Source of the DNA: Adiantum capillus-veneris
Lineage: Eukaryota; Streptophyta; Polypodiopsida; Polypodiales; Pteridaceae
NCBI GenBank assembly: GCA_014529385.2
Contig: CM043963.1
Location: 1,308,001-1,372,000, forward strand
Length of the DNA: 64,000 bases
Direction of reading: 5' to 3'
A program made the position numbers and the translations under genes. Position 1 is the stretch's first letter; each line of letters opens with the position of its first letter. Shown piece by piece: positions 57,040 to 64,000 of this stretch. A model generated the notes under the pieces. It had not been told where the DNA came from. It made no database searches and saw nothing but the letters and a program-made list of their open reading frames with translations.

Positions 57040-60000
57040 CTACGACCTTGCCTCAAATTCTTCAATAGGAGGTAAGATCACATTCTTTTCTTTTCTCGTG
57101 CTATTCATGTGGTTACTCATCCTATTAGCCTCGTTGGCCTCACGTATTTGCTTCCACAGATCGTCTAGACGGTTACAGTCCTTACCCATTTCTGCCAATA
57201 TTTTAAGCTGGAACCCGTCACTTGCCCCATCGATGGTATTTGGCACTATGATAGGCTCTCCTCTGGACTCATGGGCATTAGTGAGTCTTTCCTTTGTTTC
57301 CACATGTTTCTCTAACGTTGGTTGGGTAGGGGTTGGAGCTGGTGCCTCATGCCAATTTGCAGGTTTACCCAGCGGGTCTTCCATCAATGATTGAGACGTC
57401 TCAATCATATTTTTACACATATCCAAACTTTGTTTTTCTATTTCTGCATATGGATAAGTCATCCACCTTTTCTCTTGGGTTTGGTTCTTTTTAAGTCGAG
57501 CTTCATAAGCTTTTAGAAGTGCATCCAACTGCTCATTTACCTTGTCTGCCAATACAGATCCTCCTGATCCTGCACTCTTGGGCTCTGCTATTTCCTTGGG
57601 TGCTATGGCTATTGTGGTGTGTGAGCTTAAGCTAGCTAGATCCTCTAACCGCTCCAATCTGTCCTTGGTATGTTTCAACTCCTCGGATAGGGTTGTTTGC
57701 TCTCGTTCCTTCCTGGATTTCCTACGTGCCTTTCTAGCTTTCCAAGTGCTTCTCTTATTTTTTGTTTCTGAACTTTGGGCATCGGTTTTTGGTTCTTCAA
57801 CTATGGGTTCATTCGTCCTTCTTTGGGCTTGGGCCCGTGTTACCGCCTGAATACGTACAATTGTTTCATTTTCTGATCCTCCACTGGAAGGTACTGTTTC
57901 TAACATGTTCAAGGTGATTTTTGCTCCTTTGCTCGGGTTTTTAGGGCAATCGGGAATCAAATGAGTAATTCCACATTCTGGGCAATACACATTGACTCTA
58001 ATGATTTCATCATGAGGACAGTCTCTCAGCCAATGGTCTCCTCCACACTTGTAATAGGGTCCCTTGGGTTGTTGAGGTGCTCCTTGAGCTCCTCTTTGTT
58101 GGTAAGCATGTCTCTGTCCGCCCATGCCTCCATTGGCTATGAACATCAGTGTTCGTTCATCTAGGCTATATCTTCCTTCTCCTGCTGCCTGTGTAGCAGT
58201 TGGTGGTCCTTGATTTCCTATCATGCTCCATGGTTCTGGTGTCGAGGGTTCTTCCGGTGGATAATAGACAGGGTTTTCCGCATATCCATTTGGATCTTCA
58301 TAATATGCATGCATAGGCACCAAAGCCTTCTCCTCTGATTCAGTTACTGCTAGTGTGTATCTTATACCAACTGGTCATAATCCTGGTAGGGGTGGTTGTT
58401 TCCCCAACACCAGTTGTGGTCTTTCTACACCTACAGGTCCTGGTAAGTTGCCTGCTTGATATCTAAGCATCGGTGGAACTTGAGGGGAAGCTACTGGAGC
58501 TTGGGGAGCATAAGGTCTCTCTCTCACATATCCCTTGTTATAATAACATTCCTCGGTCCCATGGTTTGTCCATTTTTGTTCAATAGCACACCACTTGGGC
58601 TGTCTAGCCTCGGGTTTGGCGTACAAGTTGATCTTTTTTAGCACTTCATCTACAAGCTTCTCCTGATTTACCGCTACTTCTCCTTTCGGTGCTGTATTAG
58701 AAGACTTGCTTCCACTTTGCTGTGAAGACGAATCATCATCAAGGTCCTTGAACTCCCCTTCTTTGTAGACTGCACAATTTTCCACAAGGTAAAGAGCCTC
58801 TTTGGTCAACTCATTCAATGTCGTGCTCCTTTTCATATGTAAGTCTTTCTGGAGATCTGCATTCCTTAGTCCTTGGATGAATATCAGCATAAGTCTGGAC
58901 TGAGTTGGCAGTTCTTCAACCGAACAAAACTTAACATATCTTTTTAGTCTTAGGGCTGCCTTTCGTATAGATTCTCCATCTTTCTGTTTGAATTTATGGA
59001 TCTCTGAGACGGTATTATGAGCTATTCCCCTTTGAGAGAATTCCTCGATAAAGTCATCAAACACTTCTTCCATCGACTCAAAGTCTCTACGCTCTACAGA
59101 GTCAAACCAAGTGGCAGCATCATCCTCTAGGGTTAGTCCAAAACCTGCAAATTGGGTAGGAAAATCTAACACCTCTTCGGCTCTAATTACACGCACAAAG
59201 GCTGCTACATGATCTCTTGGGTCTTTGCTTCCTGTGTATTTCTTATTTACCCATTTTTGCACTCGAGAAGGTCTAATTCTTTGATGGTCTACAAACCTCA
59301 TCATGGGATCTCCCCGTCCTAGTCGATATACCTCCTCAGGCCTTCGGTAATAGGTTGGATCCTCTCCCAGTGGTGCTCCTAAACCATAATTTCTAACGGT
59401 TCTTGCTGGAGGGGGTTCTTCTCTTGGAACTCGTTCTATGGGTGGTCCTCCAAGTTCTGTTTACCCTTGTGTTTTTGGCTTACTCTTTGCCTGATACCTT
59501 GAATAGAGTGGTGGTTCTTGCAAATCCCTGAGCCCTCGTACGGCTTGATAACCATCTCGGTTTCGGTCTGATTCCATTGTTGCACTCTGTCGAAGCCATG
59601 CCTGCAATGATGGATGGTTTGCTGGTTGGTCTTGGTTGTTGAATGCTTGCGGTCGGGTGGAATGTGAGATAGCGTCATACTCATCTGAAAAAGGATTTGT
59701 TGACTTGCTTGGGGTGTAGGCGGCTCTTGGAACTTCCTCAGGGGCATATGCTGATGCTCCTGGACTTGTTGCTCTCTCTACTTCCTCTGGGAGAATACGT
59801 TGGTATTCTCGCCCGTATCTATCAACAAAAACTATGCCCTTCCCCGTAGCAGTTTCATAAGAGAATAAGTAAAGAACCTTGTCTTTGCTTAATTCGTTTA
59901 CGTATGGTTCTTTGCTGCAAAAGCCTTAAGAGACTATACCCTCACTCTCATGTTTGTAGATTTCCACATTCTCGTTATAAGTTGAAATCCTGGTTGTTTT

Positions 60001-60567
60001 CTTATCATACATAAAAATAGCTCCGGGCCGATCAATGTTTGGTGGCGGTTCTTGAGTTTCTGAAACCATTTTCCCTTTCGCCATGTTATCTCCATATCTG
60101 TTATAATCTTCAGGGTTACTAACTATTAAATAGTGGTTCCCCTTTTCGTCAGGGAATCTATCTCCATCATCATACACTCGGATTATCTCCAATCTTTGAG
60201 CTGGCCTCTCTTCGATACAAATGCACTTGCGACCTCGATAGTCAGAATAGACTAGGGCTCCTCTCTAGTTTGTTCCCTCTAAGAAGATCACCGTGAGCTT
60301 GGAATCACTCAAAGGATTTTGGGAGGTGCTTCCTCCTCGCATAGGCCCATCATAGGTGAAACCTCCTGGCTGTTGACTACCCATCATGAAGAAAGATTTG
60401 TCTGACAAAGTGTCAGTATCACTACCTTCTTCAATAATCGGTGCTAGCGGATCTAGCCTTGCCTGAGTTACGCTCTCTTCGGTGGACACTAAGCTATCTT
60501 GGTCACCTGCCACCTTTTGGTCTCTAACAATGTATCTTCCTGATCTTAAATTCATCAAACTTATCAA
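57040..60567 (-). pseudogene. X- Gag polyprotein with a few isolated stops
   Basis: Gag in four main pieces: 60567-60265 (DQKVAGDQDSLVSTEESVTQ), 60192-59926 (IIRVYDDGDRFPDEKGNHYL), 59304-58375 (capsid-like; ATWFDSVERRDFESMEEVFD, KRYVKFCSVEELPTQSRLML) and 58323-57040 (Pro/Gln-rich, two zinc knuckles, charged coiled coil). The first knuckle reads YKCGGDHWLRDC with its first Cys changed to Tyr; X+ keeps Cys. The second is YCPECGITHLIPDC. The break at 58375 is TGA where X+ has an Arg codon CGA. The few breaks and high similarity to X+ suggest moderate age. The ATG at 60567 is not certain. Confidence 0.9.
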
Positions 60568-62290
60568 TGCAATTTATCAAAAATCCAACCACTCACCTGG
60601 CAAAGGTCAGTTTCTTCTCAGCTTCTTGCTTTGTTGCTGAATATATCTGTACACAAGCGTTTTAATTTCGGCAATTTGAATCAAAGCATTTATTTGTTAG
60701 GGGTTATCTTAGTAATGATTGGTATAATTGGAGAGTTAATCTCAACCACTAGTGTATTTTATACACTGCTGATGTTCTGGATTAGGTTTGTTAATCTGAA
60801 ACAGTACTGCCCTCAGATGTTGGTCAATTTACGCGAAAAAGTCTGAATTCAGTCTTTGCTTCGTCAAGTGGGCAAACAAGGTCCAAATTCACTTCTGAAA
60901 GAAGTTCTGGAACCCTTAAGCCAAATGGAATCTCAATGTCTATACCAGGTCAAATTTTCCTTGTAGTATGCCCCAATAGACATCCTATGCGTAGGATGTC
61001 TCCTGCTGTGTTTTGCCTGGATTTTTTCACTGTTGTTTCCCCTTATTGTGCTGAGCCTACAGCTGCTTTTACTTTTTGGTTTGGACACCTATTAGTTGGT
61101 CAATGAGTCAGAGATCTGTTCCGACGACCTGTTGCTGGTATTGATCAGTCTAATCAACTCCAAATTGGACCAAAATTGACTAGGAGGCTTGCCTTAGGCT
61201 ATATAACACCTTACTATGCTCAAACTCAAAGTCTGGCTTCATTTTCTTGCATTAGACATCTTACGCGTAGGATGTCTTTTTCATCAGAATGGCTTCAAAC
61301 TCAATGCCCAGGCTCTCCTTGAGTTGCTGATCACTTTGGTATGCTCAGAATTCAGTTTGGAGTCCCAAAGCACTTAGAAGACATCCTACGCGTAGGATGT
61401 CTTCTTGTCCTATTTGACCCCAGATTTTTCCCACAGCTTCCGCTTGATGTCAGTAACCCAGTGGTATGCTTAGATTTTGGTTTGGATGTCAAAAGTCCCA
61501 AATTTCAGCTGTTTTTGTTTTTTCAGTCAAAAGTGCTAAAGTCCGCTTTGAATCCAATTTTCTTACCCAAATGAGGTGAAACCCCTTTCAGTCACTCAAT
61601 ATATCATGCAAGACATGCTCATGCAGCCATCTTAAAGTTTTGATCTCAAAATAATGTTTTGGCACTATTTGGGTAGGATGTCTGGTAATTTCAGTCTATC
61701 TGGCCTTATCCTGTCAAGATATGGCCAAATTTCCACTTTCCAGTTGAAATGAGGGTAAACCCTACCTTTTGAACACACTGGTCAACTCAAAATCCCAAAA
61801 TTCCTCCCAGATTAGCCTGTAGACATCCTACGTGTAGGATGTCTCCTCGCTTAAAATTTAAGTTTTTTTTCTGACAGGAATGCTCCTAATGCTCTGTAGA
61901 TCTATCAGACACTCACAGTAACTTTTGGACTTCAATTAGGCTTTCAAACACACTTTTGCATTTTTTACAAACTTGTAATGATTTTACCAAGCAAGTGTAC
62001 ATGCATGAAATGCTTTAGATTTAGATCCTGAATCATGATGTCCTACTTACTCTACTCCTACTTATCATGTGAAATGGTGATAATGGTGTTTTTGGTTTCT
62101 TTTTGGCCTCTTCCGACTCTCAAGCTCTCCTCTCACTGCTTCTACCACTCCAACTCCTACTCTAGAACTCAATTACCACCTAAAAATACCTCATCTACCT
62201 AAGTCGAAGGATCTAGGCCAGACACACGCTTCCTAGACTCCCTCTAAGACCTAGAGAGTCCTCCACCCTCTGATCCTATCTAAATGTAAA
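60568..62290 (-). other. X- untranslated leader with palindromes
   Basis: 1.7 kb without a credible gene, collinear with 23439-25152 of X+. It holds four copies of the family palindrome: 60978-61001, 61254-61277, 61379-61402 and 61821-61844. A half site (taggatgtct) lies near 61674. The distance between the first two (276 bp) matches the spacing in the pre-ORF3 cluster. Confidence 0.8.
60978..61844. repeat. Four 24-bp palindromes, leader cluster
   Basis: The copy at 61379-61402 is perfect and extends to a 30-bp dyad (61376-61405). Those at 60978, 61254 and 61821 each have one mismatch, all of C-to-T or G-to-A type. The flank tttttcatcagaat after the 61254 copy is shared with the cluster before ORF3. 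Confidence 0.9.
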
Positions 62291-62393
62291 GCGAGACTCT
62301 TGGCAAGCCAAAAATCCCAATCCCAAGGATTAGTCTCGGTCAAGCGAGACTCTTGGCAAGCCAAAAATCCCAATCCTCAAGGATTAGTCTCGG
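62291..62393 (-). other. Foldable motif next to the PBS (two tandem copies)
   Basis: Each unit of about 50 bases reads on the element strand cgagact, aatccttgaggatt, gggattt, ttggcttgccaa, gagtctcg. CGAGACT and AGTCTCG can close a stem around two hairpins (aatcc/ggatt and ttggc/gccaa), a possible three-way junction. In X+ the corresponding second hairpin is ctctggc/gccagag, so pairing is kept. The duplicate lies about 20 bases from the PBS. Confidence 0.6.
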
Positions 62394-62412
62394 TCACCTA
62401 CCTAAGGTTTTC

Positions 62413-62431
62413 GTCCCCGGCAACGGCACCA
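62413..62431 (-). other. X- primer-binding site (tRNA-Asp type)
   Basis: On the element strand TGGTGCCGTTGCCGGGGAC differs at one position from the plant tRNA-Asp-type PBS TGGCGCCGTTGCCGGGGAC. One base separates it from the LTR. Confidence 0.9.
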
Positions 62432-62432
62432 A

Positions 62433-63366
62433 TGTTGGACGGATACGCCGCAATAGATGTCAGCACAGCGAGAACTCACCTAACATGTAATGTCAACTAA
62501 GGATGAAGCTCGAACCGCAGGCGCGTGGAAGCAAGCATAAGGTGTCAACCTACACTTGACTGACTCCTAACTAATTCCTAAAGAGGTCTCTACCAATTGT
62601 CTAAGTCACAGCCTTCAAGAGTGCATAAGAGGAAACTTCCTACAACGCTTTCTAGAGCCAAACACCCATCAAACAATCTCGAAACACCATAGAACTTGAA
62701 GGAGACCCTACTAATACCAATAGGTCGCTCTCCCTAGGGTCTATGAACCAAAATCCAGACCCAAAACACCCGGTGCAGAAACACGTAGGATGTCTGGCCG
62801 AAATCTGCAGGTCTTCGTTTCCGAAATCTAAAGTGCCTAATATGTAGTTCTACTCAATCTGAACGCGTGGATATGTTGCAATGCAAAATCGGACAACGTA
62901 TACTCACCCAAACACCCGATGAAGCTCGTAGAAGGAGCTCGCAAGACCGGACCGTACGCGCGCAATGTAGGTATCGGCGCGTAGCTCTCGTCGGGGGAAA
63001 CACACTGCAATTCTCTACACTCAATTCCGACCACCGGAGCACACATACGTCAAGATGACGCTCACACTCTCTCTCTCGTACACAGTACGCTCACTCACAG
63101 ACTTCAAACCTGTTTTTTAAAATGACAAAAGGTTCTTCATTAAGGTCAAAAAGTGGTATATATACCTTACAATTTCTCAAACCCTAAAGTTCCAAAATCA
63201 ACCATCTACTCAATCTAACTATCAAAACTGGGATACAATCTGGAAACTTCTGTAAGTCCCAATAATTACAAGGTGAAAAATCAGGTTTCCCTCAATGAAT
63301 GAATAGTTACAAAAAATAATAGTCCTCTGAGTAGTTGCTGCCGTGGGGTGTGTCTAGCTTCTATCA
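62433..63366 (-). repeat. X- 5' LTR (934 bp)
   Basis: On the element strand it runs TGATAGAAGCTAGACACACC to CCGTCCAACA. It pairs with 43440-44375. GTAAT follows at 63367-63371. It contains a half-palindrome at 62783-62795. Confidence 0.95.
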
Positions 63367-63371
63367 GTAAT

Positions 63372-63441
63372 TATTCAGCAGTTACAAGGTCTTGCTAACA
63401 AGCCAATTTTTAAGCTAAAAGTGTACGAGATGGGCCTCTAA
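63372..63441 (+). pseudogene. Gene H, last codons beyond X-
   Basis: With X- and one GTAAT copy removed, the frame ending ESYVI at 43439 continues as IQQLQGLANKPIFKLKVYEM and reaches TAA at 63439-63441. The uninterrupted join across the target site supports that X- landed in the terminal coding segment of gene H. Confidence 0.55.
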
Positions 63442-64000
63442 GGGCCGAAAGATGTCTTGGTAGTTCTAAACAGTGAGTATGCTTGAAGTGATCATATCTG
63501 GGATTTTATTAATCAAAGTTGAAGTACTTGAAGGGCTCTACGTGCCTGTCTTTACGGCTCGTCAATCAGAGCTACGGATAAGAAGTTATGACAGTTTTAA
63601 GTTGAGTCAGTAGCAAATCCGTACCGGATTGAGCACCTGCTGGTAAAAGGTCAAAGATGAAAGGAATGCATGGGTCCAAAGTGCTCACTTCCAGGAGCAT
63701 GTCGGTCTTTGGAGTTCATCAATCGGGGTTTTGGTTGGCAAGATATGGCCAGTATAAGTATCATTGGGGTCCGGTTCCGAACCAGTCCAGTTCGCTCGTA
63801 AGGAGTGCCATCTGGGAAGTTTTGAGCTGCAGCCAGGGTTTTCAATGCATTTGGATGGCTTGGCACTGAATCCGGGCCAAATGCGATACTTGGATCAATA
63901 AGTATGCCTAATAGATGCTTAGCAATGCTTTGCCCAGTATGTGTACGAAATGTGGTGTCGTTACGAAAGCACAAAAAGATCTTGGTAAGAATATTTTTCG
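63442..64000. other. Unassigned right flank
   Basis: No supportable gene. It presumably contains the 3' untranslated region of gene H followed by intergenic DNA. A minus-strand frame at 63651-63974 has no recognisable domain and atypical composition, so I left it out. Confidence 0.4.

Larger units (their letters stand above)
43440..63366 (-). mobile_element. X-: complete 19.9-kb gypsy element with extra modules
   Basis: 19,927 bp on the minus strand with LTRs of about 935 bp, the tRNA-Asp-type PBS, PPT and target duplication GTAAT (43435-43439, 63367-63371). The order on the element strand is leader with palindromes, gag, protease, RT, RNase H, doubled HHCC, integrase, second protease-like ORF, spacer with palindromes, giant ORF3, PPT. 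PBS type and size resemble Athila/Tat-type elements, but the extra modules do not match a layout I know. Several isolated stops and small duplications mean it is probably no longer fully functional. Confidence 0.95.

Noticed and set aside
60978-61844. Palindromic repeats at semi-regular spacing as a CRISPR-like array
   Set aside because: Repeat spacing is 125-440 bp, there are no cas genes, the motif is a full dyad and the setting is a plant retrotransposon leader.
63651-63974. Minus-strand frame of 107 codons as a gene
   Set aside because: No domain, no promoter or splice context, and an overlapping plus-strand frame of similar quality.

Overview
This window looks like gene-poor nuclear DNA of a large-genome land plant. 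The evidence is nested LTR retrotransposons whose primer-binding sites match plant initiator tRNA-Met (TGGTATCAGAGC) and tRNA-Asp (TGGCGCCGTTGCCGGGGAC-like), a chromodomain Ty3/gypsy element, Ty1/copia elements of plant type, and spliceosomal-intron-like signals. I cannot name the species; a fern, lycophyte or other large-genome plant would all fit. No tRNA, rRNA or CRISPR locus was seen. The only fully open long reading frame is a copia polyprotein.

Layout. (1) 1-1559: non-coding DNA with tandem repeats and microsatellites. (2) About 1560-5620 and 13577-13850: a decayed Ty3/gypsy element (G0), split by a chromodomain gypsy element (G1, 5621-13576, target duplication TTTCA) and carrying a small copia fragment. 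(3) 15275-34222: a decayed copia element (O) that has swallowed a second copia (I, 15690-20880, target duplication TCCAC) and a deletion derivative (X+, 22428-about 32066) of a very large gypsy family called X here. X+ itself contains a solo LTR (25362-26137, target duplication GTTTC). (4) 34525-63441: a decayed, apparently intron-containing host gene (H), broken by an intact minus-strand copia (C3, 35729-41277, target duplication GTACC) and by a complete 19.9-kb minus-strand copy of X (X-, 43440-63366, target duplication GTAAT). (5) 63442-64000: unassigned.

The X family is the unusual system. In element orientation X- reads: LTR, tRNA-Asp-type PBS, a foldable motif next to the PBS (two tandem copies), a long leader with four copies of a 24-bp palindrome (AGACATCCTACGCGTAGGATGTCT), gag with two zinc knuckles, aspartic protease, RT, RNase H, two successive HHCC zinc-binding modules, a DDE integrase, then a second retropepsin-like domain with a basic Trp-repeat tail. 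A 2.9-kb spacer follows with four more palindromes, then an approximately 1,150-residue coiled-coil ORF in the env position, the PPT and the LTR. X+ has lost all of pol by one deletion that joins gag in frame to the coiled-coil ORF. This suggests a gag-ORF3 non-autonomous form.

Most coding copies are decayed by frameshifts and by stops that often look like CAG to TAG. C3 and the overall structure of X- are the youngest-looking insertions. All identities were judged by eye; no database search or folding program was run.
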